Below are positions 44,272 through 54,448 of a DNA stretch of 64,000 bases, in pieces. The stretch lies in assembly GCA_947493265.1 (NCBI GenBank), contig CANLQL010000001.1:558001-622000 (forward strand), read 5' to 3'. The stretch's first letter is position 1. The number at the start of each line of letters is the position of its first letter. The notes under the pieces were generated by a model. The model searched no databases. It worked only from the letters and a program-made list of their open reading frames with translations, and was not told the DNA's origin. Source of the stretch: an uncultured Litoreibacter sp. (GTDB lineage: Bacteria; Pseudomonadota; Alphaproteobacteria; Rhodobacterales; Rhodobacteraceae). A program made the position numbers and the translations under genes.

Positions 44272-46170
44272 ATGCGCCGTGAGACACAGACCGCTCTTAA
44301 CTATGAATTCCCGATGCGCCCGGTGCGGTTGTTATCCGCCTTACTATTGACCACGGCGACGGTATTCGCGACGGCCAGCGTTCTCCAAGCTCAAGACATG
44401 ATTGTCAGTCACGCCTACTCCAAATTTGGCGAGCCGAAATATCCTGCTGATTTCCCGCATCTCGACTATGTCAACGTTAACGCGCCGAAGGGGGGCGAGA
44501 TTTCTGTCTGGGCCCCTGGCACATTCGATTCCATGAACCCTTACACCCGGAAGGGCCGGTCAGGTGCGTTGGCCAGCGTCTTCTTTGAAAACATGCTGAC
44601 AAGCACTGCCGACGAGATTGGCACCAGCTATTGTTTCATGTGCACCACGATGGAGTATCCCGAGGACGAAAGCTTCGTAATCTTCAACATGCGCCCGGAG
44701 GTTAAATTCTCCGATGGCTCCCCGGTAACAGCAGAAGATATCAAGTTCAGCCATGACATCATGCTGGAAGAAGGTCTGGTTTCGTTTCGTGCTGTTCTGG
44801 GGCAGTTCATCGAAAGCGTTGAAGTTCTAGACCCCATGCGGATCAAGTTCACTTTCAAAGATAGCGCGCCAAAGCGAGGCCGGATCGATATGGCAGGCGG
44901 ATTGCCGGTCTTCTCCAAGGCCTGGTTCGAAGAAAATGACGCGGGCCTGGACGAATCCCGACTTGAGCCTGCGATTGGCAGCGGGCCCTATGTTCTGGAC
45001 AGGTTCGATATCAACCAAAGGATCGTCTACAAGCGCAACCCGGACTATTGGGCGCAAGATTTGCCTTTGGGGATTGGTCGCAACAATTACGACAGCATCC
45101 GCATCGAGTATTTCGGCGACAGCAATGCCGCCTTTGAGGGGTTCAAATCAGGGGCCTATACGTTCCGGACCGAAAACTCTTCCAAGCTTTGGGCCACGGG
45201 ATACGATTTTCCCGCTCTCAATAAAGGAGATATCGTTAAATCGACATTGCCAGATGGGACCATTGCGACAGGCCAAAGTTTCGTGATGAACCTGCGTCGT
45301 GACAAGTTCCAAGACCCGCTTGTGCGCGAAGCGATTGGTATGATGTTCAACTTCGAATGGTCGAATGAGACGCTGTTTTACGGCCTTTACGCACGAGTCG
45401 AGTCGTTCTGGGACAACACCGAACTGGCGGCCGAAGGAACCCCGACAGATGGGGAGATCGCGCTTTTGAAGCCGTTGGTCGATGAAGGTGTGCTGCCCGA
45501 AAGCATTCTGACCGATGAAGCAATTCTGCCGCCAAGCTCGGGCGCGCGGCAGCTGGACCGCAAAAACCTGCGCCGTGCGTCTGCGCTGATGGATGAGGCA
45601 GGTTGGCTTGTGGGTGATGACGGGATGCGCCGCAAGGATGGTCAGGTTCTGGAGATCGAATTCCTTGAAGACAGCCCGACTTTTGATCGGATCATCAACC
45701 CGTATGTAGAAAATCTTCGACGTCTTGGGATTGATGCGAAACTTGAGCGCGTGGACCCCGCACAGTTTACGAACCGGACGCGGGAATTCGACTTTGACAT
45801 GATCACGGACCAATTCCCGATGACCTATGAGCCGGGGTCCGGCTTGCAGCAATATTTCGGCTCTGCGACCGCGGATGAAAGCGTCTTTAACGCAATGGGT
45901 CTGAAAAGCCCGGCCGTTGATAGCCTGATCCAGACAATCACGGCAGCAGATACCAAAGAGGACCTGAACACGGGTATCCGTGCTTTGGACCGTGTGCTCC
46001 GGGCTGAAAAATTCTGGGTGCCGCAATGGTTCCGCGACGTTCATACCGTCGCTTATTTTGATATGTACGAATATCCGGACGAGCTTCCGCCCTACGATCT
46101 GGGTTACTTGGATTTCTGGTGGATCAATCCCGAAAAAGAGGCCGCTTTGAAGGCCAGTGGCGCGCTGTAA
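44272..46170 (+). CDS. yejA: ABC transporter peptide-binding protein YejA
   Basis: 632-residue periplasmic family-5 substrate-binding protein. Signal peptide after a short N-terminal extension (cleavage near ASVLQA-QD), then the YejA-type opening HAYSKFGEPKYPADFPHLDY and NAPKGGE, with KFSDGSPVTAEDIKFSHD and YELPPYDLGYLDFWW near the end. GGAGAG six bases before ATG 44272. First gene of yejABEF; in E. coli the system takes up microcin C and peptides. Confidence 0.92.
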   Translation: MRRETQTALNYEFPMRPVRLLSALLLTTATVFATASVLQAQDMIVSHAYSKFGEPKYPADFPHLDYVNVNAPKGGEISVWAPGTFDSMNPYTRKGRSGALASVFFENMLTSTADEIGTSYCFMCTTMEYPEDESFVIFNMRPEVKFSDGSPVTAEDIKFSHDIMLEEGLVSFRAVLGQFIESVEVLDPMRIKFTFKDSAPKRGRIDMAGGLPVFSKAWFEENDAGLDESRLEPAIGSGPYVLDRFDINQRIVYKRNPDYWAQDLPLGIGRNNYDSIRIEYFGDSNAAFEGFKSGAYTFRTENSSKLWATGYDFPALNKGDIVKSTLPDGTIATGQSFVMNLRRDKFQDPLVREAIGMMFNFEWSNETLFYGLYARVESFWDNTELAAEGTPTDGEIALLKPLVDEGVLPESILTDEAILPPSSGARQLDRKNLRRASALMDEAGWLVGDDGMRRKDGQVLEIEFLEDSPTFDRIINPYVENLRRLGIDAKLERVDPAQFTNRTREFDFDMITDQFPMTYEPGSGLQQYFGSATADESVFNAMGLKSPAVDSLIQTITAADTKEDLNTGIRALDRVLRAEKFWVPQWFRDVHTVAYFDMYEYPDELPPYDLGYLDFWWINPEKEAALKASGAL

Positions 46171-46174
46171 CTGA

Positions 46175-47251
46175 ATGGCCGCCTATATTCTCAGAAGGCT
46201 GTTGCTGGTCATCCCGACCTTGATCGGGATCATGATCATCAATTTTGCCCTGACCCAGTTCGTTCCGGGCGGCCCGATCGAACAGATATTGGCAACGCTG
46301 GAAGGCGAAGGCGATGTGTTCGAGACGATTTCGGGCGGGGGCAGCGAAACACTAGGTGCAGGCGACGACAGCTATGTTGGTGCGCGGGGGCTGCCGCCAG
46401 AATTCATCGCCGAGCTGGAGCGAGAGTTTGGCTTCGACAAACCACCGGTTGAACGCTTCCTCAACATGATGTGGAACTACCTGCGCTTTGATTTTGGCGA
46501 AAGTTATTTCCGGTCCATCGGGGTTCTTGATCTGGTGTGGGAAAAACTTCCCGTGTCAATTTCCCTTGGGCTGTGGTCCACGCTGATTGCGTATCTGGTC
46601 TCGATCCCGCTTGGGATCAGGAAGGCGATCCGGGATGGGTCTGCTTTCGATACATGGACGTCTGGCGCGATTATCGTGGCTTATGCGATCCCCGGATTTC
46701 TGTTTGCGATCCTGCTTTTGGTGCTGTTTGCGGGCGGGTCGTATTTCCAATGGTTCCCGTTGCGTGGTCTGACCTCCGACAATTGGGACAGCCTCAGCCC
46801 CGTTGGCAAGGTTCTGGACTATTTCTGGCATATTGCGCTGCCTGTTCTGGCCTCAACCATCGCGTCCTTTGCGACGCTGACTTTGCTGACCAAAAACAGC
46901 TTCCTGGACGAGATCAAGAAGCAATATGTGATCACTGCCAAGGCCAAAGGGTTGGCCGAAAACCGGGTGCTTTATGGTCACGTGTTCCGCAACGCGATGC
47001 TGATCGTGATCGCTGGTTTCCCAAGCCTGTTCTTGGGCGTTTTCTTCTCAGGCTCGCTGATCATCGAGACGATCTTCTCGCTCGATGGGTTGGGACGGAT
47101 GTTGTTTGAAACCACCGTGGCGCGAGACTATCCGGTGGTCTTTGGAACGCTGTATTTCTTCGGCCTGATTGGCCTTGTCGTGGGTATTCTGTCGGATTTG
47201 ATGTATGTGTTCGTCGATCCGCGGATTGATTTCGAAAGCCGCGAGACATGA
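46175..47251 (+). CDS. yejB: Peptide ABC transporter permease YejB
   Basis: 358-residue permease. N-terminal [22 protein letters not shown] (short form given), six or so helices and the BPD EAA-type loop near [23 protein letters not shown]. Starts four bases after yejA and overlaps yejE by ATGA. Confidence 0.95.
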   Translation: MAAYILRRLLLVIPTLIGIMIINFALTQFVPGGPIEQILATLEGEGDVFETISGGGSETLGAGDDSYVGARGLPPEFIAELEREFGFDKPPVERFLNMMWNYLRFDFGESYFRSIGVLDLVWEKLPVSISLGLWSTLIAYLVSIPLGIRKAIRDGSAFDTWTSGAIIVAYAIPGFLFAILLLVLFAGGSYFQWFPLRGLTSDNWDSLSPVGKVLDYFWHIALPVLASTIASFATLTLLTKNSFLDEIKKQYVITAKAKGLAENRVLYGHVFRNAMLIVIAGFPSLFLGVFFSGSLIIETIFSLDGLGRMLFETTVARDYPVVFGTLYFFGLIGLVVGILSDLMYVFVDPRIDFESRET

Positions 47252-48354
47252 GCCTTTCACCCCTCAACCAGCGCCGCTGGCGCAATTTCCGCCGCAATGG
47301 ACGTGCGTTCTGGTCGTTGATCATTTTCGCCGTGATTTTCGGGCTGACCTTGTTTGCAGAATTGTTGGCCAACGATCGGCCGCTTCTGGTGCAATACCGG
47401 AGCGAATACTTCACGCCGATCACGACGTTCTACCCCGAAACGACCTTCGGGGGCGATTTCAAAACGGAAGCGATTTATCAGGACGCTGAGGTGCAATGCC
47501 TGATTATCTCAGGCGGGTTGGAAGACTGCTTTGACGACCCTGAGGGCATCATTGAGGATGCGGATGATGGTGTCGTGGCTGGCAACTCCATTGAAAAGGG
47601 TTGGATCGTCACACCGCTTATTCCCTATAATTACAAGACAATCGTCGATGTGAACGGTCCGGTACCATCGCCGCCAAGCGCGCAGAATTGGCTTGGGACC
47701 GACAATTCGTCGCGTGATGTGCTGGCGCGGGTGATCTACGGGTTCCGGTTGTCGATTGTGTTTACGCTGATCGTCACGATTGCCTCTTCCATCATCGGGA
47801 TTCTGGCGGGTGCTGTGCAAGGCTTCTTTGGTGGGCGCACGGACCTGATTTTCCAACGCGTGTTGGAGATCTGGGGGGCCACGCCCAGCCTTTATGTGAT
47901 CATCATTATGTTCGCGATACTTGGGCGAAGTTTCTGGCTTCTGGTGTTCCTGTCCATCCTCTTTGGATGGCCTGCCTTGGTTGGTGTGGTCCGTGCGGAA
48001 TTCCTGCGCGCCCGGAACTTTGAATATGTTCGTGCCGCCCGCGCGCTGGGCGTGTCGAACTGGACCATCATGTTCCGCCACATGTTGCCTAATGCGATGG
48101 TCGCGACGCTGACGATCCTGCCGTTCATTATCACAGGCACCATCGGGATGCTGGCCTCACTGGACTTCCTGGGCTTCGGGCTACCGTCCTCGGCCCCGTC
48201 ATTGGGAGAATTAACTTTGCAGGCAAAGGAAAACCTGCAAGCGCCATGGCTCGCGTTTACGGCGTTCTTTACCTTTGCGATCATGCTGTCGCTTCTGGTC
48301 TTCATCTTCGAGGGTATCCGCGATGCGTTTGACCCCAGAAAGACATTCCAATGA
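47248..48354 (+). CDS. yejE: Peptide ABC transporter permease YejE
   Basis: 368 residues. First helix, a long periplasmic loop of about 100 residues typical of YejE, then five more helices with [14 protein letters not shown] and the EAA loop [20 protein letters not shown]. Start and stop overlap the neighbours by four bases (ATGA both). Confidence 0.95.
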   Translation: MSLSPLNQRRWRNFRRNGRAFWSLIIFAVIFGLTLFAELLANDRPLLVQYRSEYFTPITTFYPETTFGGDFKTEAIYQDAEVQCLIISGGLEDCFDDPEGIIEDADDGVVAGNSIEKGWIVTPLIPYNYKTIVDVNGPVPSPPSAQNWLGTDNSSRDVLARVIYGFRLSIVFTLIVTIASSIIGILAGAVQGFFGGRTDLIFQRVLEIWGATPSLYVIIIMFAILGRSFWLLVFLSILFGWPALVGVVRAEFLRARNFEYVRAARALGVSNWTIMFRHMLPNAMVATLTILPFIITGTIGMLASLDFLGFGLPSSAPSLGELTLQAKENLQAPWLAFTAFFTFAIMLSLLVFIFEGIRDAFDPRKTFQ

Positions 48355-49949
48355 GATTGCTGGACGTCAAAGACCTCCGGGTTGCGTTCCGCCAGGACGG
48401 GGCAGAGACCGAAGCCGTCAAGGGGATTTCCTTCCATGTGAACCGGGGGGAAACGGTCGCCTTGGTGGGTGAAAGTGGGTCAGGCAAATCGGTGTCGGCC
48501 CTGTCGACGGTGCGCCTGTTGCCCGATTCTGCGCAAGTCACCGGAACGGTCAGCTATAACGGGCGAGAACTTACCGGCGCGCCCGAGCGTGACCTGAGGC
48601 AGGTGCGCGGCAATGATATCAGCTTCATTTTTCAGGAGCCGATGACGTCCCTGAACCCGCTGCACACGTTGGAAAAGCAAATTGCCGAAAGCCTGAGCTT
48701 GCACCAAGGATTGACCGGGGACGCCGCACGACGCCGGATCATTGAGCTGTTGAACAAGGTTGGGATTCGCGACGCGGAGGCGCGGATCAGCTCGTACCCG
48801 CACCAGCTTTCGGGCGGCCAGCGTCAGCGTGTAATGATCGCGATGGCCTTGGCAAACGGTCCCGAGTTGCTAATCGCCGACGAGCCGACGACCGCCTTGG
48901 ATGTGACAATTCAGGCGCAGATCCTGGACCTTCTGGCCGACCTCAAGCGGCAGGAAGATATGAGCCTTCTGTTTATCACCCATGACCTAGGCGTCGTTCG
49001 CAAGATCGCTGACCGGGTCTGCGTGATGCAGCATGGCGAGATTGTTGAGACAGGCCCCACGGCCGAGATCTTCGACAACCCGCAGCATCCCTACACCAGA
49101 AAGTTGCTGGAGGCGGAGGCAACGGGCATCCCGCTGCCGGTGCCGTCAGGGGCCAAAGAGGTGGTCAAAACCGACGATCTGCGTATCTGGTTTCCGATCC
49201 AAAAAGGGCTTCTCAAACGCACTGTGGGCCATGTGAAAGCAGTCAATTCTGCAAGTATCTCCGTGCGAGCAGGCGAAACACTTGGCATCGTCGGTGAAAG
49301 CGGGTCGGGCAAGACGACGCTGGCTTTGGCGGTCATGCGGCTGATTTCATCTGAAGGCGGGATCACCTTTCAGGGCGAGCGGATTGACGGTTGGAGCTCC
49401 AAACAACTTCGGCCTTTGCGGGCCGATATGCAGATCGTGTTCCAAGATCCATACGGGTCGCTCAGCCCGCGGATGACGGTGGAAGAAATCATCGCCGAAG
49501 GGCTTGGTGTGCATGGCACGGATCCCGGCCGGGACCGCCGCGAAATGGTGTCAGAGATCATGACCGAGGTTGGCTTGGACCCGGCAATGATGCACCGCTA
49601 CCCGCATGAGTTTTCAGGTGGCCAGCGGCAGCGGATCGCGATCGCACGGGCGATGATCCTGCGCCCGAAATTGGTTGTCCTGGACGAGCCGACCTCAGCT
49701 TTGGATATGACCGTTCAGGTGCAGATCGTGGAGTTGTTGCGTGATCTCCAGCAGAAATACGGGCTGGCATATCTGTTTATCAGCCACGATCTTAAGGTCG
49801 TACGAGCACTGTCTCACAAAGTGATCGTCATGAAGCAAGGTGATATGGTTGAAGCTGGCGACAGCGAAGCGTTGTTTGCCAATCCGCGCAACGAATACAC
49901 CCAGACATTGCTGGCTGCGGCTTTGGATGTGAAATCAAAGGCGTCCTAG
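48351..49949 (+). CDS. yejF: Peptide ABC transporter ATPase YejF
   Basis: 532 residues with two full ABC domains: first Walker A GESGSGKS, signature LSGGQRQR, Walker B LLIADEPTTALD; second Walker A GESGSGKTT, signature FSGGQRQR, Walker B LVVLDEPTSALD. Both have the oligopeptide C-terminal extension. Completes yejABEF; its TAG overlaps the convergent DacC stop in a shared CTAG (49946-49949). Confidence 0.95.
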   Translation: MRLLDVKDLRVAFRQDGAETEAVKGISFHVNRGETVALVGESGSGKSVSALSTVRLLPDSAQVTGTVSYNGRELTGAPERDLRQVRGNDISFIFQEPMTSLNPLHTLEKQIAESLSLHQGLTGDAARRRIIELLNKVGIRDAEARISSYPHQLSGGQRQRVMIAMALANGPELLIADEPTTALDVTIQAQILDLLADLKRQEDMSLLFITHDLGVVRKIADRVCVMQHGEIVETGPTAEIFDNPQHPYTRKLLEAEATGIPLPVPSGAKEVVKTDDLRIWFPIQKGLLKRTVGHVKAVNSASISVRAGETLGIVGESGSGKTTLALAVMRLISSEGGITFQGERIDGWSSKQLRPLRADMQIVFQDPYGSLSPRMTVEEIIAEGLGVHGTDPGRDRREMVSEIMTEVGLDPAMMHRYPHEFSGGQRQRIAIARAMILRPKLVVLDEPTSALDMTVQVQIVELLRDLQQKYGLAYLFISHDLKVVRALSHKVIVMKQGDMVEAGDSEALFANPRNEYTQTLLAAALDVKSKAS

Positions 49950-51427
49950 GACGCCGGACCTCGCGTTTCGCATTGAACGTTTCGGGCCACCAATCTGGCG
50001 CAGGCCAGTTGTGCGGTTGCTTCGGTTAGTCCCACAAAATTCGCTTCCCAACCTTGCGGGCGGTTAACGACCTTACGCAAAGCTTCATCCAGCGTTTCGA
50101 TTTCTTGCAAAGCTGTTTTCAGCAAAATCCGTTCGGCCCGGTCGCGGGTCGTGTATTTGCCCAGTGTAATGCCCCAATGGCGTCCGCCAGATGTTGAGGC
50201 CCGGGTGATCACCCGGCTTTTGACGGGCCGCGGCGTTTCTGGTGCGGGGGTAAGTGCAGCCGTTTCGGTCACAGGTTCCGCCGGCCGTGCCGGGCGTGGG
50301 GTCGGCATCAAGATCGGGTTTTTCAATGCCAACGCGCTGGCAACTTCTATCTCCGGTTCTTTTGGTGTTTCTGCTTCGGCGATCTCGGTCTCAGATACGG
50401 CGGGCTCTGTAACGGCTTCGCGGGCTTGGGCCACGTTGGTTTCAGCCTCTTTCACGATGGCCATTAGAATGTCATCCGTTTCAGGTGTCGGGCCCGGACG
50501 TTGCAGCGGACGGGGGCTTTTGCGGACGATTGTCATGTCCGCGACTTTGATTGTTTTCGCCTTTTCCTTGGGTGTGCCGTTCCCGGTATAGGCGGGCAAG
50601 TTTGGCTTGCGAAGCGCCACGCGAGATGGGGCTTTCTTGAAACCCATGTCCAAAAGTTCCGCGACGCGCGCGTTACGAGTCGCGGTGGAGCGTCCACCAA
50701 ATACGGTTGCAATGATGCGCTCGCGCCCACGTTCAGCAGAGGCCACAAGGTTAAACCCAGCCGCGCGGGTATAGCCCGTCTTGATCCCGTCCGCGCCGCG
50801 GTAATTTGCCAAAAGCCGTCTGTTGGTGTTGGAGACCTGCCGCACGCCTGCGTCGGTCGAGGTGCGGGAGAACAGGTTGTAGTATTGCGGGTAGTCATAA
50901 AGCAGGTGGCGGCCCAGCACGGTCATATCGCGCGCTGTCGACAGATGGCCAGATTCAGTCAGACCGTGGGCATTCTTGAAGGTCGTGCGGGTCATCCCCA
51001 ATGCCTTGGCAGTGCGGTTCATCCGGCGCGCGAAGGCGGCCTCACTGCCCGAAATTGCTTCACCAAGGGCGGTGGCGGCGTCATTGGCAGATTTCACAGC
51101 AGCCGCGCGGATCAGGTAGCGCAAGGTAATCCGTTGTCCGGCTTTCAGACCCAGCTTCGAAGGTGGTTCGGCTGCGGCTTTGCGGGAGATTTTGATTTTC
51201 TTGTCGAGGGAGATTTCTCCCATCCGGATCGCTTCAAACGTCACATAAAGCGTCATCATTTTTGTCAGTGATGCCGGGTGCAATCGGCTGTCTGCATTTC
51301 GGGAATGAATGACTTCGCCTGTACGCGCGTCGATGACCATCGCGGCATAGGGGGCCGCATGCGCTGAGGCCGCAAATACAATAGTAAACAGTCCTGCGTA
51401 CAGGAGCTTCAATAGACGATGATACAC
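49946..51427 (-). CDS. D-alanyl-D-alanine carboxypeptidase with SPOR domain
   Basis: 493 residues. Signal peptide, class A PBP5-type peptidase with SLTK (S53, K56), SAN (113-115) and KTG (216-218), then a Pro/Glu/Thr-rich linker (about 290-405) and a C-terminal SPOR domain (about 410-490) which binds denuded peptidoglycan at the division site. GTG 51427 is the start. The SPOR fusion implies work at the septum, as seen in alphaproteobacterial DacC-like proteins. Confidence 0.92.
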   Translation of the reverse strand: MYHRLLKLLYAGLFTIVFAASAHAAPYAAMVIDARTGEVIHSRNADSRLHPASLTKMMTLYVTFEAIRMGEISLDKKIKISRKAAAEPPSKLGLKAGQRITLRYLIRAAAVKSANDAATALGEAISGSEAAFARRMNRTAKALGMTRTTFKNAHGLTESGHLSTARDMTVLGRHLLYDYPQYYNLFSRTSTDAGVRQVSNTNRRLLANYRGADGIKTGYTRAAGFNLVASAERGRERIIATVFGGRSTATRNARVAELLDMGFKKAPSRVALRKPNLPAYTGNGTPKEKAKTIKVADMTIVRKSPRPLQRPGPTPETDDILMAIVKEAETNVAQAREAVTEPAVSETEIAEAETPKEPEIEVASALALKNPILMPTPRPARPAEPVTETAALTPAPETPRPVKSRVITRASTSGGRHWGITLGKYTTRDRAERILLKTALQEIETLDEALRKVVNRPQGWEANFVGLTEATAQLACARLVARNVQCETRGPAS

Positions 51428-51640
51428 GACGTCTGTCCGATTCTGCCTCGGGAATGGCGTTGCATCCCCTATTTATTTTTATGCTGATTTTCAGCGATTG
51501 ATCGGACCATAACACAAAGGGGAATTTCTTAGAATACACTAATTTTAGGGAGTTTACGGCAATCGCAAATTGTGATCGACGACATTTAGCGGTTGCTACC
51601 TAACTCGCACCTACATGTTGTAATTGCCGAAAAATTGGGC

Positions 51641-52021
51641 TCAGCTATTGGCCAATTCGCATTTCTGCAATTCGCTTGCAGTGCTGCGCGCAAGTTCGCG
51701 TTCCTTCTGTTTGAGACTGGCCAGCTTTCGGCGTTCTTCATTCAGATCAACAGCGACGGGTTGTTTGGTCTGGACCGGCTCAATCCGGTTGCAGAAGCTG
51801 ATCCCGACATTATGGCTTCCCGACCCAAGGCAGAAATCCGTAAAGGCGATGTTGCGCGATCCCGTTTTCACCGCATACCCGCGCGCGATGGTTTCTTCGG
51901 TTTCGGTGATCAACGCGCGCACAGTTTGTAGATCTTTTGTAGCGTCCTTGCGGCAGGTTTGACCTGGGTCAACACAGGCGGCTGCAAGAAGCGGTAGGAT
52001 CAAAAGGTGCAGAGGTTTCAT
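51641..52021 (-). CDS. Predicted lipoprotein
   Basis: 126 residues. Lipobox LAAAC after MKPLHLLILPL; the mature part has four or more further cysteines and a C-terminal helix rich in K, E, L and R (coiled-coil-like). No recognised family. The frame runs farther upstream; ATG 52021 gives the signal peptide. The 213 bases before the carboxypeptidase (51428-51640) are AT-rich with no gene. Confidence 0.72.
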   Translation of the reverse strand: MKPLHLLILPLLAAACVDPGQTCRKDATKDLQTVRALITETEETIARGYAVKTGSRNIAFTDFCLGSGSHNVGISFCNRIEPVQTKQPVAVDLNEERRKLASLKQKERELARSTASELQKCELANS

Positions 52022-52130
52022 GTCAGTGATGATAGCGCAAATTGCTTCCAATTTCCTAATCAAGAATTTGCAATCGTGACACAGGCGAAAAAATTCTGCT
52101 AAGAATGTGTAAACTAAACAGGACAGTAAC

Positions 52131-53021
52131 GTGACAGAGATTTTTGACGCCCGCAAAGCGCAAGCTTCGGCATGGTTCCGTGCGTTGCGCGACGATATTG
52201 TGGCGAGTTTTGAGGGACTGGAAGACACTCAGACAAAAGGGCCTTTTGCAGATCTGGAACCGGGGCGGTTCGAGGTGACCGAAACCAAGCGTGGCTCGGA
52301 AGATGGGTCAGACGCAGGCGGCGGTTTGATGTCGGTTATGCGCGGGGGACGCGTCTTTGAAAAAGTTGGTGTGAACGTTTCCACGGTCTACGGCACGCTC
52401 GGCGAACGAGCGCAAAAAGCGATGGCGGCGCGCGGGGTGCCGGGCATGGCAGAAGATCCGCGCTTTTGGGCCGCTGGCATCAGTCTGGTAGCACATATGC
52501 AAAACCCGCAGACACCGGCCGTGCACATGAACACGCGGATGTTCTGGACCCCGCAAGCTTGGTGGTTTGGCGGCGGATCAGATTTGAACCCCTGCATTGA
52601 ACGGGACGAAGATACGGCCTTCTTTCACAACACGCTGAAGGAATATTGCGACAAGCACGACGCTGAGTATTATCCAAAATTCAAGGCTTGGGCGGATGAG
52701 TATTTCTACGTCCCGCACCGCCACCGGGCGCGTGGCGTCGGCGGAATTTTCTATGATGATCTAAACACCGGCGACTGGGATGCAGACTTTGCATTCACTC
52801 AGGATGTCGGGCGCGCGTTCCTACCAGCTTTTGTCGGCGTCACCGAGAAGCATCGCGACGCCCCCTGGACCGATGCTGACAAAGAAGCGCAGCTGGTTCA
52901 TCGCGGCCTCTATGCGGAATATAACCTGGTCTATGATCGGGGCACAAAGTTTGGACTGGAAACAGGCCATGACGCCAATGCGGTGTTGATGAGTTTGCCG
53001 CCCGTCGCCAAATGGACCTGA
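52131..53021 (+). CDS. hemF: Oxygen-dependent coproporphyrinogen III oxidase
   Basis: 296 residues; aerobic decarboxylation of coproporphyrinogen III. Family stretches: GGGLMSVMRGGRVFEKVGVN, AVHMNTRMFW (conserved His), WFGGGSDLNPC, HRHRARGVGGIFYDDLN and YAEYNLVYDRGTKFGL. The start is GTG 52131. Lies in a haem neighbourhood with hemE and hemC. Confidence 0.96.
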   Translation: MTEIFDARKAQASAWFRALRDDIVASFEGLEDTQTKGPFADLEPGRFEVTETKRGSEDGSDAGGGLMSVMRGGRVFEKVGVNVSTVYGTLGERAQKAMAARGVPGMAEDPRFWAAGISLVAHMQNPQTPAVHMNTRMFWTPQAWWFGGGSDLNPCIERDEDTAFFHNTLKEYCDKHDAEYYPKFKAWADEYFYVPHRHRARGVGGIFYDDLNTGDWDADFAFTQDVGRAFLPAFVGVTEKHRDAPWTDADKEAQLVHRGLYAEYNLVYDRGTKFGLETGHDANAVLMSLPPVAKWT

Positions 53022-53025
53022 GCAG

Positions 53026-54411
53026 CTAAGCTTTCGGCGTTAGCAGATCAGCGTCGCCGTCAAGGGCCGCATCGTCGGTCACTTCGGCGACCTGGTCTTG
53101 TTCGTTGGTCAAATTTTCCGGGCTTTCAAGCGGGGTGGCCACAGGTTCGGCCTGACGTTCTTCGGCAATTTCGGCAGAGGCGATATCGCGGGCACGTTGC
53201 TCGGCCACACCTTCCAGCTGAACAATCGGTACCCCTTGTGGGAAGATAACTTCCCGGGCGTCATCGGGCATGGAAATACCGCCTTCGGTCAGGGCTTTCT
53301 TGACCTGACGTAGCAAGGCTGATTTCACTTTCAGGACAGAAAAATCCTCTGCATTGACCCAGTAATACGCTTTGAGGTTAACGGTGGAGCTGGCCAGCGC
53401 GTCGACAAGGATCATCGGCTCTGGCAGGTCGAGAATTGCTTCATGATTTGCGATCACGTCAGCAATGATTTCCTGCGCCTTTGCCGTCGATACTTCGTAA
53501 CCGATGCCAACATCGATCGTATCACGCCGCGAAGCCGATGCCGTGAAATTGACTATCGTACTTTTGAAAATCGTCGCGTTGGGGATCTGGATATGATTGC
53601 CCTCCGGCGACAGCAAAACCGTCGATCTTGTGTTCATCGACCGAACGGTGCCCTCCAGTCCCGCAACATTGATATAGTCCCCTGTTCTGAACGGGCGGCG
53701 CACCGACAACAGCAGGGATGCCAGGAAGTTTTCGGCGATGTCGCGGAACGCAAAGCCCACGATAATCCCCAAAACACCCGCACCGCCGACCACGGAAAAG
53801 GCAAGCTGGGTCAGACCAGCGACCTGCAAGACCACGTACAGGCCCAGAAGGAAGATCGGCAAGGCCAGCGTGCGCGCCACGATGTCTTTGAGAAACGGCG
53901 AGTCGATCCCGCGCAGTAGCCAGCGCCGAAGCGCCTTTGCTGCAAGGCTCGACAGCCACCAGGTCAGGGGCAGGACGATGATCGCCAGAAGTAGCAGCGG
54001 AAGCGCCGTCAGCAAGCGTTTTCCGACACTCGTGAGTTCCTGCAAAGCGGGCTCAACAGTCCAGGCAACATCCTGTTCGACTTGGATGCGGTTAACCACC
54101 GCGATCACGTCCTGGGTTTTGCTGGCCAGATCGCGTGCCCAGGCCCGGTGATCGTCAGAGCGTGCGGTGCCGTCCAGAAATACGATCCCGTCACGCACAT
54201 CAACGCGCGGGTTTTCATACCAGTTCGTCGCCGTCAAAATGTCTTGAATACGCGTTTCAATCTCGCTGTCGCGCGCAGCAGGCTCGACCGATACGGATTG
54301 TTCGGTCGTCGTAATCTCAGCATCTGCGGTCGGTTCGGTTTGGGTCTGAGCCAGACCTGCAGACGCACAAAAAATCAGGAGGAGGAAGGACCGAAGGTGA
54401 TGCTTGATCAT
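53026..54411 (-). CDS. MscS-type mechanosensitive channel with N-terminal BON domain
   Basis: 461 residues. Signal peptide, then a periplasmic BON-like domain (about 45-115, RIQDILTATNWYENPRVDV...), three or four transmembrane helices and the MscS core with the TM3 glycine-rich pore helix VVGGAGVLGIIVGFAFRD and the beta domain RPFRTGDYINVAGLEGTV. C-terminal acidic tail. Opens in osmotic downshift. The BON fusion may tie the channel to envelope lipids; it breaks up the hemF/hemE pair. Confidence 0.92.
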   Translation of the reverse strand: MIKHHLRSFLLLIFCASAGLAQTQTEPTADAEITTTEQSVSVEPAARDSEIETRIQDILTATNWYENPRVDVRDGIVFLDGTARSDDHRAWARDLASKTQDVIAVVNRIQVEQDVAWTVEPALQELTSVGKRLLTALPLLLLAIIVLPLTWWLSSLAAKALRRWLLRGIDSPFLKDIVARTLALPIFLLGLYVVLQVAGLTQLAFSVVGGAGVLGIIVGFAFRDIAENFLASLLLSVRRPFRTGDYINVAGLEGTVRSMNTRSTVLLSPEGNHIQIPNATIFKSTIVNFTASASRRDTIDVGIGYEVSTAKAQEIIADVIANHEAILDLPEPMILVDALASSTVNLKAYYWVNAEDFSVLKVKSALLRQVKKALTEGGISMPDDAREVIFPQGVPIVQLEGVAEQRARDIASAEIAEERQAEPVATPLESPENLTNEQDQVAEVTDDAALDGDADLLTPKA

Positions 54412-54448
54412 TTGTTCTCGGTTCCTTCTTGAGGTCTACCTGCGCAAT

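Noticed and set aside
52060-52080. FNR-type site before hemF
   Set aside because: Only an ATCAA half-site is present; the other half does not match TTGAT.
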